From Epiperipatus broadwayi (lineage: Eukaryota > Onychophora > Udeonychophora > Euonychophora > Peripatidae), in NCBI GenBank assembly GCA_028023455.1, contig JAQFVV010012572.1:2168001-2232000 (forward strand): DNA of 64,000 bases. The letters run 5' to 3'. A program made the translations under genes and the position numbers. This document shows, piece by piece, positions 1-13,847 of the stretch. Every line of letters starts with the position of its first letter. Within the stretch, counting starts at the first letter, position 1. The notes beneath the pieces were generated by a model, which saw nothing but the letters and a program-made list of their open reading frames with translations, had not been told where the DNA came from and searched no databases.

Positions 1-1590
1 TTAAAATACAATATAGCATTAAATTGTTTTATTTCCTAGTATGCAATTAGTTGACCTGCATCTAGGAGTTACGGTCAAACAAACAAACAAAAAAAAATTG
101 TTGTCAAGAGGGAGTTGTATATTTACATTTTATTATTGCTTAATTCGTACATTAGCAAAATAAGATATCTTGTACAGAATTATTCAATGGTAGTAAAAAA
201 AATATATATATTATTTTAAAATATCACATACGGAGTTGGTACAATGCCAGGTTAAATAAGTGACGAAATATATCATTCCATCTGGAAAAACAAAAGAAAT
301 AGCATTATTCTTCATTCCAGATTTTCTGGAAATAATACATAAATGTACGCACACACATATAAACAAGCATCTAAATCACGGTAAAAATAAGGTTTGTAGA
401 ACAGAAAAACGGGACACCATAAATGCAAAATGTATCTTTTTTTTCGGTTGTTCATAACAATTTCAATTATACAGACTAATAGATAATATAAAAAAGCGTT
501 AGAAACCGAAAACACTTAAATTATTCTCATCGATTGGTGTGGATACGGCACCTAAAATAATAATAAAAAAGACTAAAGTAATGTAAATCAACTTCCATAA
601 GCAGGAGTTTGTAATCAAATATTTTTTCATTCCATCTAAATAAGAAATTTATACTTTTTTACACATAAATAAATTTTTTTAAAACCAATTGCACAGATAA
701 TATTAATGTATTCTTAATACAACAATATTTCGCTAATGCAAGCCAGCATTTGTTTATACGAAACTTTGATAACACAGAAAAGTGGAAATGACGTATGCAT
801 ACATTTTACGGTATTACGTAAATCTGAACTACATGTTTTTATTATTCCGCAGACAAGTCTCAAAATAAAAAATAAATTATTGCGCAATTAAGATTTATGA
901 CATATCTTGATATGTTTCGAAACAAAATTATATATCATTAACAAATGATAAATGAAGATAGTACGACATAAACTATTTATTAAAAAATAAATAAATCAGA
1001 AAACAAGACATTTTGCTCCCGGTACTAGTTCTTGAGACAGTACCTCTATATTGGAACTGACGAGATTCCTAGATAAAATGCTAAATAATTAAATGGCTTT
1101 ATTAATCGGGAGTTCAAAAGAAGCGCGAGAATCTTGCATTTTAGACGCTAGCATTATATAACTGCATTAAACCACGCAGGGCAATAAAGTGCTAATTATG
1201 TGCAGCTCCAAATAATAGGATTGCATAAATGACGTCAAAAGGGTTGGCCAAAAGTGTTGGCAATAGTATATTATGAGTTATCTAGCGTGTATATGATACA
1301 ATGGGTTTTTATGAATACAAATGGGAAAACTATGTACAAGGCATCCTAATGTCTGTACCAATTTGCATAACAGAAGTTTAAAGATCTAACTAACTTGGTT
1401 AAGACTAATTTGTGCTTTCTGATATATGGTTAACATCAAACATGCATAAGTGATTTTTAGAAAATTAAAAGATTACATAAACAACTAACGACAATTTAAA
1501 TTTTAATCACATGACAATTTTTAACACTAGTTAATATCACCAATGACACTTTTTAATTAATATGTATAAATACAATCAATCATTAATTAA
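1..1590. other. No gene seen; scattered CpG and one CRE-like site
   Basis: AT-rich sequence with somewhat more CpG than the rest of the window between about 1000 and 1300 (aagcgcgagaatc, gacgctagc). A perfect tgacgtca palindrome (1230-1237) matches a CRE/ATF site. No open frame with recognisable features. Confidence 0.3.
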
Positions 1591-1611
1591 ACTTCTTAGC
1601 AATTATTCAAA

Positions 1612-3470
1612 CATTATCCATCATTTTCAACCATTATCGATCCACTACAGGATAAAGGTCTTTTCAAATTCAATCCATCTCCAATCTCTGACCTCTTTTC
1701 TCCACATCACTCCAGCATACTTCCTTACTTCATCCATCCATCTCGCATGTGGTCTCTTTCTAAGTTTTTTACAATCTCTTGGAATCTGATTTAAGATTTC
1801 AACTGTTTATCTATTATCATCTCTTCTAACAATATGTGCAACACAACTTGACTTGTCTCTTAATTCTTTCAATGATGTCAGTAACGCCTGTTTATTTTCT
1901 CACCCACACATTTCATTTTTGATCTCTTATTATTTCAACAGGCATCTCTCCATACTTCATTGAGTTGTCTGAAGTCTCTGTACTGCTCTTCTGCTAAGTG
2001 TCCAAGTCTTGGATCCATAAATAAGAACTGGTACAAGACATTTATAAAAAACCTTTTCAAACACAGACATATTTCCTTTTAATACTATTTCTATCAAAAG
2101 TACTCTACCCAAATTTAATGTTTCCATTTGTAGTAATAATCTGACCAAGATATTTGTAGTTATTAACTTCTTCTAACTCATCATTATCAATCTTTATTTT
2201 CTTCTTTTGAGAAAATCCATTGAACATTACTTTAGTCTTTTTAATATTTACCTCTAATCCTACTTTTTTACTTTCATCTGGCAACTCTTGCAACATTTCC
2301 TGAAGCCCTTAAGTATTATTTGCAAAAACAACTACATCATCTGCAAAATCTAGATGACTTAAATAATCTCTATTTATTTTTACTCTCTTAACTTCTCATT
2401 TTCAGACACAAAATACTTCTTGCAAAACTGCTGTAAAAAGTTTTGAATATGAAGTCATCCTGCTGCACACCTTTCTCAATGCTAATCTTTTTAGTATGAT
2501 TATGTAATCTAATTGTTATTGTTGCATTTTTATATTCTTCAGAATATGACAAGATTCTGTGTGATCCAATGCTTTAATCACTGAAGAAATGTTTATAGAA
2601 TCAATCGCCTTTTCATAATTACAAATCCAAAACATAATGGCAACTCACATTCATTGATCCTTTCTATAACTTTTCTCAATACTTGGATATAATCCACTGT
2701 ACTAAAACCAGTTTTAAATCCAGTTTGTTCTTTTGGTTGGTTAAAATCTAAAGTTCGCTGTAAACGAGTTGTAATTATTTTGGTCAAAAATTTGGATAGA
2801 ACTGATTGCTCTGTAATTTCTAATATTTTCTTTATCATCTTTTTAAAATATTAATACTGCATTCTTCCAATCATCTGATATATCTTTATCATTTAGACAT
2901 TTGGTATATAACTTTGCCAAAAACTTTTCTATTTCTTCACTTGCTTCTTTTAAGCTATCGATTATAATTTCATCATTACCTGGAACTTTTTTTCTTTATA
3001 AATTTAATTGCATGCCTCACTTTTTCATTTAAAATTCTGGGCAATTCACAAGATATTGTAGTTGTAGAAGATACTTTTCCTTGTTCTTTATTGTTATATA
3101 ATTCTTGATAGAATTCTGCTACACTTTTCATGATGTCATTTCTCTTTTTAGTAATAGTTTTATCTTTTTTTCTTATTGCAGAAATAAGTTTCCAACCAAT
3201 AACAAAATATTGTTTTACACTCTAGAGACTTTTATTTTCTTCTATAACTTCCCTTACTAGTTCACAATTATACTTTCATATATCATTGCCATCTCTTTTC
3301 CATACCATTTTACAAAATTTGAAATATTCAATCCTTCTTAGTGTATCATTCTTATATTCCTTTTTTTTTCTTCATAAATTGTTGTCTCAGTATAAAATGT
3401 TATTGGTTAATTGCATTTTTCGTACCAGCTTTGTTGCATTTTTAAAAATATATCAGTTATTCAAACATAG
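1612..3470 (-). mobile_element. 5'-truncated, decayed RTE LINE (same family as the 49.6-kb copy)
   Basis: The sequence parallels the RTE at 49.6-51.5 kb from its 3' end (catcattttcaaccatt versus catcattatcaaccatt) through the reverse transcriptase into the linker, then similarity stops near 3470. Short broken frames still show the family: VGLEVNIKKTKVMFNGFSQ, YKYLGQIITTNG, VPVLIYGSKTWTL, and [20 protein letters not shown] followed by FSTVDYIQVLRKVIERI. Many stops and frameshifts make it much older than the 49.6-kb copy. It is useful as a reference for the 8-bp deletion in the younger copy. Confidence 0.85.
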
Positions 3471-3479
3471 ATATAGTTA

Positions 3480-5640
3480 AAAATAAAATTTATAAAGTTA
3501 TAAATAGAATGGGCCACATACAAAATCTATATATTATTTTTTATACATGTATAATGCAGAAATTCTTATAAGTTAGATGCATTAAATCAACTATATAACA
3601 CAAAACTCTGAAGCTTACCAAAATCATAATAAGATTAGAGTAATGTGCACAACATCTTCTATAGGTTTATGAATCCACAGAAAAAATATCTCTAGGATCT
3701 ATTAGACCACTCATGGTTGCAATGGTAAAAGGCATTTTATAATTCACATTCCTCTCTTAGGAGTGATCTGATCATGGCTTTTTTCACTTTTAAGAAATCT
3801 TTGATATGACTATATAAGATGTAATTCCAATCACTACAATAAACTATATTTATTATGAAATTTATTTTGCAGTGCTTATTTGCATTTATAGTTTATAAAT
3901 GGTGAGGACTTTTTCATTTACATACATATGTATACAGTACTTACACATTTTATGTATGCCTGTTTACATGATTGCAATACACTATATGTGCAAAAGTGAA
4001 TCCCATAAATATATAGATACTTTTTATTATAATACAGAAATAAAACATAATTCTTTATAAATATGGGGAAGTAAATAATAGAATATAATAATGTTTTCTC
4101 TATAATTAATACTTTTATTCTATGACACATTTATAAATAATAAAAAACTATACTTGAAATAATGCTAATAAGATTTTCTGGGATTTCAGAAACTGAAAGA
4201 TTAGTAACAGACTTAAAGGCATATTTCTACTAATGATGATCACAGCTTTTTTTTAAACAAAATATCCTAGTGCCTAGTAGACTTTTGAGCAGAGATCTTA
4301 CATATGTATAAGTGCAGACACTTCTCATCAAAATTGTTGCAATTACCTCTTCTAAGATTATGCTACTTATATTTTAATTCATTCAGAAAGTTCTTGGGAA
4401 TTTGCAGATAATAATGTCTGATATTTCTGAAATGGTTATTGCCTACTTCAAACAACTTATGGATAGATAGTTATTGCTGCTGTAAATGGTTGACTGGCCA
4501 ATTTCTAGGAAGATCTTACCGGTGTTAAAGCACTAGAAATGACATGTTGAGCTTCATTTTAGGATTATTTACACTTTGAACATATCACTATTATTGCACT
4601 AAACCACATAAATACAAGAACTGTGAAATAGAATGAGATAACCTTTTTAAAACGTTTTAATAATTCTGACAACTAATAAAAAATACTTGATACTAACATG
4701 AATGAATAAAGTAAGGCAAACATTCATAAAATGATATATCTTCCATTGCAGGTAATCATTTTTTTTTTTTCTACATCCCCATATCACTTATCTGGCTAGT
4801 TCAGATTTAGTAATAATAACTAGATAAGACACTCATTTACCACACAATATTTGATCACTAGTAAAATTAGCTGTCATCTGGATACACGAAAAAAGTTCAA
4901 AATCTGTTTTGGACTCAAGCAATGTTCTGAGAATGGCAGGAAGAGGATATGCTATGAAGTCTATCAAACATGTTTAAGTAAAGATTGTTTATTTTAAAAT
5001 TTATTTTGATATGATTTTTAAAATTATATACATTTTTGAATAGTTTAATAGATGATTGATTATTCCTGAAAGTATGCAATGTAGTAATTTCCTTTATCAT
5101 AATGGAAAATTATTAGACTCAATATTTTTGTGTGTACTCACAAAATTTATCTGCATTTATAAATAGTTATATTTATATTAGTTATAATTAATACTTTGGT
5201 TTAGTGAATTAAAGTATGTACTTTGTATGCAGATTTTGAATTTGGTGCTTCAATATCAGTTTAGTGTAATTGGATTAAAACCTAGTTTTTTGGATTGATT
5301 TTTAATTGAAAAAAGTTTTAAAAAAACCCTCAATTACTTTGATGATTGAAGGTCTCCCAAGCAACTGATTATACATAAACATGTTTTTTGCCATTTTATT
5401 AATTGGAAGCACTACTAAAGCTAAACTCTGTTTGTAGAATGATAATTCTTTTCAAACAGTCACTGTGATTTTTGGTTTTCTGTTTTCCTATTAAGAATTT
5501 AATTAAAAACTTTTATTTAAAAAAAACCAAACTGCTAAACTAAGAAAAATCATATTAATGAATTTAATTATTAAAATGTAAATACATTCTTTTCATAATT
5601 TTTCAACTCTAAGTTTAGGGAACATCTTTATGATTCACTT
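3480..5640. other. No gene seen
   Basis: AT-rich sequence without recognisable coding, RNA or mobile elements. Short frames (3918-4130, 4915-5100) are low-complexity and unsupported. Confidence 0.5.
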
Positions 5641-5649
5641 TGTTATCTG

Positions 5650-6780
5650 TTGCTCATTTTTAGATTGCACAGTATGTTCTTCTTCACCATATTATTCAAG
5701 TATTCTTATCTTGACTACCCTTTTTTTGTCACTCCTTGCTTCTAATAGTATCCACATCCAATCTGGGTGATTGACCAAATGCCTTATTATGCTTTTTTTC
5801 ATTATAACCTGTTAATATGATTTTTTTTAAAATTTGGAATATATCATGATATTCTTTCAGTCTATGCATTAATTTCAGTATCACAACTCGAGGGACTTTT
5901 CTGTCTAGATTTCTGAATCATAGAGCAATCCCTGTGCAGTTTAACATAGTGGCAGAAAGATGGACTCAAAAACTAAAAGTTGCTGGATTGAATATGTTCT
6001 TTCTGGTGTTCAATCATCATGATTTTCTCAACAATTAATCATTCATTGATTATTTAACTATAGATTAGTATCTCCCTGATATAATTCCATTTCTTTTTAA
6101 ATTAGTATTATTATTGGGATTTTTTTTTTTTTATGTTAATAGCTTTTTTTTCTATATAATGTCTCTTTTCCACCTGCAATTCTAATTTTTCCATCTTTAA
6201 TTATAAATTTTATATTCCTATTTTTTTTTTTAGATATATTATGAATTATGACATTTGTTTATTTTCAATCTATAAATGTGTGTTGGTAGATTTTTATTAA
6301 AGTTTATAGTATCTCCTGCAAATCTTAATTTCTGTCAGAATACAATATAAATTGCAAACTATATTATATTGAATATATTCAGTTTATTTTACCTTCCTTA
6401 CGTTTATCTGGAGTCTTTTAAACCTTAAAAATGATTAATATTTCCAAATATATATTAAAAAGCGAATGCCCTGTTTCTTTGTAAGCCTATTTTTTTCTTT
6501 AAAACAATAGTATAGCCCAGTTTATTAAATAGCTTTTCATCACCTACAAAAGCATCTGCACTGGATTGACCCTTCTTCTAAAACTGAATCAATAATAGTC
6601 ACAAGATCGGATGATAGCAATATACAATGTACGTCCACATATAAAACAAGATGATTTATTAGTTATATTTTATAATACTGTCTAAACTTATTCTACAGCA
6701 AATTTTTCTTTCTGAAAATTTTTCAAGACTTTATTAATTATAACCAGATCTCCATTCTATTTTATTCTCAGCCGAATTTT
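5650..6780 (-). mobile_element. Heavily decayed LINE reverse transcriptase (tentative)
   Basis: On the minus strand broken frames give a plausible order of LINE features: a stretch before the RQG motif, KQGIRFLIYIWKY (compare RQG..LS..LFNIY), RFAGDTI (compare FADD), LKINKCH (compare GLKINKKKTK) and a downstream stretch resembling the C-terminal domain. No segment exceeds about 40 codons without a stop. The strand is T/C-rich on plus, as in the other minus-strand LINEs. The clade cannot be assigned. Confidence 0.35.
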
Positions 6781-6820
6781 TTTCCAGTTAAAGCACAATC
6801 AAAATTATACTTTTTGTCAA

Positions 6821-6891
6821 GCATTGGTGGCCTAGTGGTTAGCATAGCGGCCTTCCAAGCAGCTGGCCCGGGTTCGCTTCCCGGTCAACGC
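6821..6891 (+). repeat. tRNA-Gly-like (SINE-type) element, copy 1
   Basis: 71 bases resembling tRNA-Gly with TCC in the anticodon position (ccTTCCAAgc). Box A (tggcctagtgg) fits the consensus; box B (ggttcgcttcc) has one mismatch. The acceptor stem gcattgg/tcaacgc has one mismatch. It is extended outward by gtcaa (6816-6820) pairing with ttgac after two unpaired bases. The presence of three diverged copies argues for a tRNA-derived repeat rather than a working tRNA gene. Confidence 0.65.
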
Positions 6892-6899
6892 ATTTGACA

Positions 6900-9735
6900 T
6901 ATATATAAATATTCCATTTTTTGTGTTTTTAAGATAATCTATGTAATAGACGCGGTGTTTTCATAAACAAACAAAAACAAAGAATAATCATTTTAATATG
7001 ATTTTAATCTTATTAAAACAGTGAAACTGTTTTTTTAAAATAAAGTTGAATATTTTTTTTATTTAACTCTTTTAAAGAAAATATCAAAAACTATTTTTGA
7101 TTGAGTAAATAATTGTAATCTCACTAGAAGAAAAAATAGCAATAATAAGATATGCTAATTGATATCTATTAAAAACCCTAATATAATCTTATGTATCTAT
7201 GAATTTCATCGAACTTATCTTTCAAGAATTATCAGATTGATAATTATTTTTTTATTTATAATGCATAGCTTTTCACAATTAGTAAAACAATCACTTTGGA
7301 TAATTTTGATAATGAATCAAATTCTAACATCTTAAATAGCAGGATGATGACTTAAAAAGTGTGGTAACAACAAGTGTGTTTTTTTTTTTTAATTTCTGCC
7401 TTCTAATAATGGTGGGAGTGGTGGAATGTGATAACGTGATGTATACATGATAAGATATCTCTTTTTTCCTCAAGGCCATTCAGGCTATGGCACAACTTGT
7501 TTTTTATATATCTCCCCCATTTCTCCAACTTATTTAAACTTTTTTTTACTTACATTTAATTTAGATTTGCACTGAAAATAAAAGAAATGATTATCTGACA
7601 GTAAATTATCACTAAATAAGATTTTGTGGTTTGTGAAGGACAATATATGATTAACTAAAAAATTCTTAAAATCTAAATAAAAACAAATCACAAAAACTCT
7701 TAAATATCTGGCTCAGAAACATATCCACTGGGAATTGAATGCTAGTAGTTTAATCATGGAGAAGAAAAAAAATATTTATATACAAAGAGATTTGCTAGTG
7801 ATTTCAATTCCTGAACTAATCTGCGCCAAAAAAAATAATAATTCAAAAATACTTATTAATTCATTATTTCAAAAATATTAAAAAAATCCCCTCCTTATGC
7901 ACTTGAATACAATGATTTTATAATCTTTTATTTACTTGATTCATCTATAGACTTTAAATAGTTATTTAATTTGTTTGATGAAGGCTGTAGTTAAGTAAAT
8001 AAAAATATAAAAGCATTATATTGACATGCATAAGTAGGTTTTTAAAATTTTTGAAAGGTTTTAAGCATTACCAAGTCGTGACATTATCATAAAAATAAAT
8101 TAAATAATGAAAAATTGAATTATGTAACACTTAAATGTCCAAGAGACAAGTTGAACACAACAAAATTATTCAATTAATCAAATTTAGTTTTTTTTTTTTA
8201 ATTTTCTCTTACGAGCAGAACCGGCCCCCAAAAAATCAGGGCCTGGAGTAATGTTTTCAATTTTTGTGAGGGGGGGCTGGTTTACAATAAAAAGTACTTT
8301 ATATTTACAAAAATTATTCTTATCTGCAGAATGATTCCCTCCATTAAAATTTTTATTTATTTTGAATAAGAATAAACTAAAACAAGCACAGAAAAAACAT
8401 TCAAATATATATAAATTTTTAATATTGAATGCTTTTATTTACCATGCACTAAAAGGAAAAAAAAGTGTTTTTAACTACAACTGGGGTTTTTAAATTTAAC
8501 TTGAAATAAAAAAATGGGGAACCAGAAATTAATAAAGCCATTTTCTTGTTATAAAAAATAGGAGTTGATTTAATTAATTTCTGGGACCCCATCCAATTAT
8601 GGATGAAAAAACTTTTTTTTTCTTTTTAACATAGTAAATAAAATCATTTAGTCAAGCATTGGTGGCCTAGCAGTTAGCATAGCTGCCTTCCAAGCAGCTG
8701 GCCCGGGTTTGCTTCCTGGTCAACGCTTTGACCTATAAAAAAAATAAAAGCATTTAATTTAGAAAAGAATTTACCTTTGGCTATTTTTAACTTTCTAGTA
8801 TTGGCACAGTAAATAAAAATGTAAAACTATATTGTACTTTAAATGGACTAGACACTTATAGTTGATATATATCACTAAATATTTTTGCTAAAAACTAATA
8901 TGTATATCCCTTATGCATATGTCAGATTTAGTATATGTACATAATAATGTATATATAAGTGATTAAAAATATAAAATATTCTTTTAAGTGAAATGTGTTT
9001 AATATTTTTGCTTTTGATTAGAATTTTTTTAAAAAAATGCTTACCAAAACTATATCTTAAATGAACTTCATTTAATACATATAATTTTATTTTAAATTAA
9101 TGTGATGTATAGTATATATATAACTAGATAATTCTGTAATAAATTAATGTATATTCATGTATATATCATATTTATTATGTATACATAATTATATATCATT
9201 AAACATTAGTCAACACTTAGACAATTCCAATACCAATAACAATCAACCTGTTGTCAAGATAACCTTCTTTTAACAATAAAGGTGGAATGCATAAGAAATA
9301 ACTTTTCTGTTTAAACCTGTTTGTTTTTTCTATTTGGCAATTTTTAAAAAAAAAAGTTTAACAAAACTATATTATAAATAAACTTTATTGCTTAAAAAAA
9401 TCTCTATACTGCCCTCCTGCAACTCTTACTTAAAACAAATGAAAGTTCTAAGAAAAAATTTGAAATATCCAAATATTAAATATTTTCCTGTCCTCTGTTC
9501 CATATCTAAGAAACTAGATGACCTGAAAATATTAGTGTCCCATTTGGATTATCCTGATATTAGTTGTAAACCAAATTTCAAGCAATTCTATTGAATTTAA
9601 ATATATTAAATCACAATTTTGAAATTTCATTCTAATTCAAAAAAGATCAAAAGATTACAAACTAACATATCAACAAACAAACTGATTTTTCAACTTCAAT
9701 AAAAGCATTTAATAAAATATAATTTACTGCATTAT
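6900..9735. other. Mostly unassigned AT-rich DNA between and after tRNA-like repeats
   Basis: Contains a short GC-rich patch at about 8220-8282 (ggcccccaaaaaatcagggcc, then a G-run) that looks like a DNA-transposon end, and a short inverted pair (ccagaaattaataaa / tttaattaatttctgg at about 8520-8587). Otherwise nothing. Confidence 0.4.
8656..8726 (+). repeat. tRNA-Gly-like (SINE-type) element, copy 2
   Basis: About 90 percent identical to the copy at 6821. Differences include cagtt in place of tggtt in the D arm and gggtttgcttcctgg in the T arm, both breaking promoter boxes. The flanking gtcaa...ttgac pair is kept (8651-8655 and after 8727). Confidence 0.65.
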
Positions 9736-9738
9736 ACA

Positions 9739-9868
9739 TATTTTATTTTGTTTACACAAATATTGATACCATAAAATTGCACAAATTAGTTATACTTATT
9801 ATTACAAATTATAAATATGACTTTGTGCAATTTTATTGAATCAATATTTGAGAAAACAAAATAAAATA
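9739..9868. repeat. Palindrome, 47-bp arms
   Basis: Arms 9739-9785 and 9822-9868 are inverted copies with a few mismatches (tattgat...ataaaattgcacaaa against tttgtgcaattttat...atcaata), loop 36 bp. MITE-like hairpin, no coding. Confidence 0.6.
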
Positions 9869-9869
9869 C

Positions 9870-12630
9870 ATATATATTTGCTTGAATGTTTTATTATAAA
9901 TCTGTTATTGACATCATTGTAATTTTTTTTGCAAATTCTAATTCAGTAAATAAAATGCACACAAAGAATCATTCTTGACATGTGTGATTTCATATTAACT
10001 TGATGAGAAAGTATATGGTAAAATATTTAGTATACACACTATATGTAACTGAAAATCCTATACTATTACACAACCAGCATTTCTACAATTGTTTACTTTG
10101 CATGTGATAGTTATTGTAAATCAAATTATAGTTTTGATAATAAAAAAATTACATTTAGCAAATGATAAAATATTTTATTTTTTGATTTTCATAAAAAATG
10201 TAGATCATGCAAGCGTGAAGGCATTGTGCAATCGCACTGCTCTTGAGCCATCTCTACATATAAGAATTGACCCAGAAAACTTTTAACTTAAATTTATAAT
10301 TCTATTTTACATTAAACCTTGCCAATATTGGAGACTTGTATACAGTATATATATAGGTAGATTATAAATAATCAATGAATCTTTTTTTTAAAAAATTTAT
10401 ATAATCAAATTACAGTCAAATTAGATAATAAATTTGCCCTTATTTAAAAAATAAATAAGCTTGAATTATCCTAATTAAGTAATCTATGCATAGCAATAAA
10501 TGGAGTTTCTAGAAGGCAATCCTCTTATCAAATACCAAAGATGTAATAACTCTCATAAAATCTTTCAGACTTTATAGTTTGTAATAACTATCAAACTTTG
10601 TTCAGACATCACCGACATAATTGTATTTTTTTTATTATAAATATTTTATAATTCTACATTATAAAGGCTTTTGATTAAACAAATGAAATACTCTTTAAAG
10701 ATAAATAATGTATTATGTTTTAGTTCTTTATTAATTTTTATACCTTTTATTATCTCATTTAAGTATTTGAAACTCAGAAGAAAAATTCTATAACAGGTGA
10801 AACTGTAAGAAACAATAGTAGTAAGATATTGTAAAAATAAAATACAAAGTTTATTTTATTATAAATAAAGGCAGCAAGAAAAGACCGATTATTTAATAAA
10901 GTAAAAATGTGTGTGTGTGATTGATTGTGCTTGACCATATACATAAAATGACTATCAAAAATCTAAAAATATAGAATATTAAAATATGCATCTTGGGAAT
11001 AACTTATTAGCATATTATGGAATGGGAAGCACATTTGGATATAGATAAAAATATTAGAATGTAATATCTTAGAAACTTTAATTTTAGATTATAAAAGTTA
11101 TTCTTCAGATGCATTAAAAAATTAAAAAAACTGAAGTTACATCTTGATTTTATTTGAGAATAGTATTTGAATATGAAATTGCTGAGAGCATCATCAAGGA
11201 AAACTGAAAATATCAGATGGGATGCAACTAAGAAGACAAGATATGAAAACTATCCGAATATTTCGTCCATCTAAAAAAAATTACCAGTATGCTCAAGAGC
11301 TACATTCTGGGATATACTAACAATATTAGATGTGATTGTCATATCTTGAGTGCAATTGTGAATATTATCAAAGCATGTATGCCATATCTTGGATAGAGCT
11401 GACATTAGTGTTACAATTATATCTTGAATGCAAGTAAGGAAAATATTAAAATATTAGTACTATATATTGGGGGAACATACAAATTATTGAAATATGTACA
11501 ATGTAGAGAACTATATTTTGGGTAGAGTTAAGAATAACAATTAAAAAGTAAAGAAGGAAGTATTCTTGTCAGAATTACAGAAATCTTCAATTTTTTTTTT
11601 TTGAAAAGTCAATTTTATTATTTTTCCATAGAAAAGGATATATGCAATAAATAATAGTAACAGTAAATAATAAAAGTGCTAGTATCAAAAATATGTAGCA
11701 AATATTTTTGAGAATTTGATTCGGTCTATGTAAAGTTGAAAATAAATCTTTTGATCATTTAAATACACTGGTATTTGTGATAAATATATTTTATAATTAC
11801 ATATAAGCATGATTTTATTAGTGTTAGTTGTTATGTAACTTACCTTAATGTTCTCTGTTTTACTGGACAGTTCTTAATTACAAAATGATAAAAACCACCT
11901 TTATAATCATTATGGATACTATTTTAATTCTTATATATCAATTATGTAATATCTTAATACGTTAACTGCAACTGAAGGTAACATATAACAAGAAGTGTGA
12001 CAATATGGCACTCAAATAAACTCACTCTCTGATTTTACACTTGCTTATGAGATATAAATTGTTGTAACTCCATCTTTTCACATATTGTTCATAGAATTTT
12101 CTATTTATAATCGTTAGAATTATTAGTTTACGGAAACAAGATTTTTCCAAAATATCATTACCAGGAAACTCTGAATATTAAAAAAAAGTGATGCTCCATC
12201 CATAAAAAAATAAAATGGGAATAATAATAAGTTAATATTGCAAATTGCTATGGACACTGTTAAAGTTCATTAATAAAATTAAGGTTTGATATTGTACCAT
12301 TCATTTATATATGGTACAAATATAAAAGCTAAAAAAAAGTAAATTTAGATTTTTTTTTTTTTTTGATTAGTATAATTTTTTTTTAAACGTACAATGAAAG
12401 TTAAAATTTTCGTCCATATTTTTTTTTTATCTAGTTAAAAATAAAAGTAAAAATTGGAGAGAACAAAAAGACACCCAAATTACTAATCCAGATAAGCTAA
12501 AAGAAAAATATTTTAGCTAATTAAAGATGGCCAAAAGACTTGATAAAAAAGAGAACTTTGTAATTAAAAATGATAAAGAATGTACAAGATTATGAACCTA
12601 AATGTCATGATAATAACATGAGCAGAAGTC
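9870..12630. other. No gene seen
   Basis: AT-rich. A short less AT-rich stretch at 10200-10285 (gaaggcattgtgcaatcgc) has no recognised identity. Loose recurrences of an atatcttg motif at 11150-11530 could be a very old tandem repeat. Confidence 0.4.
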
Positions 12631-12639
12631 TGAAAACTG

Positions 12640-12880
12640 GACAGAGTATAAAAAGAGGCCAGTTTGATCAATGTCTAGTTTTGTCTGTTTTTTCTACGGT
12701 CGGTCCTGGATAACAAAAGAATATATCCAGGATCACCCTACGCTGAAATAATTCTGCACATTAGAATGAGCCGGAGCTTTTGCTGACATTGTTCCTGAAG
12801 ATGGACACCAGAAAAGCTTTCGTGACCGACCAGTGGAATAGACCAAGATCAACTTAGATCCGATGGCCGAGCTCATTCTC
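12640..12880 (+). repeat. Less AT-rich segment with TATA-like box and hammerhead-like core
   Basis: A tataaaaag box (12647-12655) precedes a structured, CpG-containing stretch. ggtcggtc (12699-12706) can pair with gaccgacc (12824-12831); a cctggata...tatccagg hairpin and an attct...agaat hairpin lie between. A hammerhead-like core follows: ctgaaga (12795-12801), stem tgg-aca-cca (12802-12810), gaaa (12811-12814), with stem III agctt (12775-12779) against aagct (12814-12818). Stem I looks weak. Such motifs are known in terminal repeats of Penelope-like elements and in retrozymes. No coding region is attached. Confidence 0.4.
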
Positions 12881-13847
12881 CCACAAAAAAAAGACTATGC
12901 ATAGTAATCTACAAGCTTCGTGAACTCACTAAACTTATCGGTAAGTTAAGATTAACCATTCCTGATTGTGACAAAATTAAGCGTTTGCAAACAATTCTTA
13001 AAAAAATAATCCCAATAGAGACTTTAATTTTATTGTTCAAGAGACTTGTTTACCCAAGTACTTTAATTAATAGTTTAGCTGTTGTATTTTATTAATGGAT
13101 TCACATCTAGATTAGCATGTGTTCTCTCCAGTTTTATTTAATTTGTAATTTATCTTTAACACTTTAATTTGTTAGAATAAAATATTTATTTGTAATACCA
13201 ACTTTTCTTTGTACGTTATTAATAATAGTTATTAATGTTTATTATTAAATTTATTAATATTAGTTTAGTGAGATTTAAAAATATAATTTACCTTTGCCAA
13301 TATGTGTTGACTAAGTTCCAGGAATAATAATATTTAGAAAATAATTCTAGTTATGGTAAAATATGATACCGAGTCTTTTAAAAACATTTTTCTTTTTAAT
13401 TTATGATGAGCGATGCGACAGATTTCAGTGGATTCTTACATGAATCCTGGCACCCTGATAAATAGAAATAAAAGCTGATCTCGTCAATAGCACAAATTGT
13501 AATAATTACTAGGTAGAGTTGATCAGGAAATATAGTTATGTTTTTTTAGAGATAGGAATGAAACTTTCTTCTTTTTACATAACTTGATCAACTCACGTAT
13601 TATATGTGTAACAGAGACCTAGTCAGACAGACAAAAACGTTTCAATATGAAGACTGCATAATACATGATGAATGCAGTAAAATATCTAGAAAAATGATTC
13701 TAATGATTTAAAGGGAGCTGTAAAGAATTAAACAAAAATTAAAAGAAAAAAATGAAAATTATTCAAATTATTAAAAACTATAAAATTTCTAGTCTGAAAA
13801 TACCCACAATAATTAATAATCTTCAAGAAGTATAATAACTACTTTTT

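Noticed and set aside
10089-10286. Possible small exon on plus (frame ending in SLHIRIDPENF)
   Set aside because: An AG precedes the less AT-rich part, but there is no donor, homology or neighbouring exon to support it.
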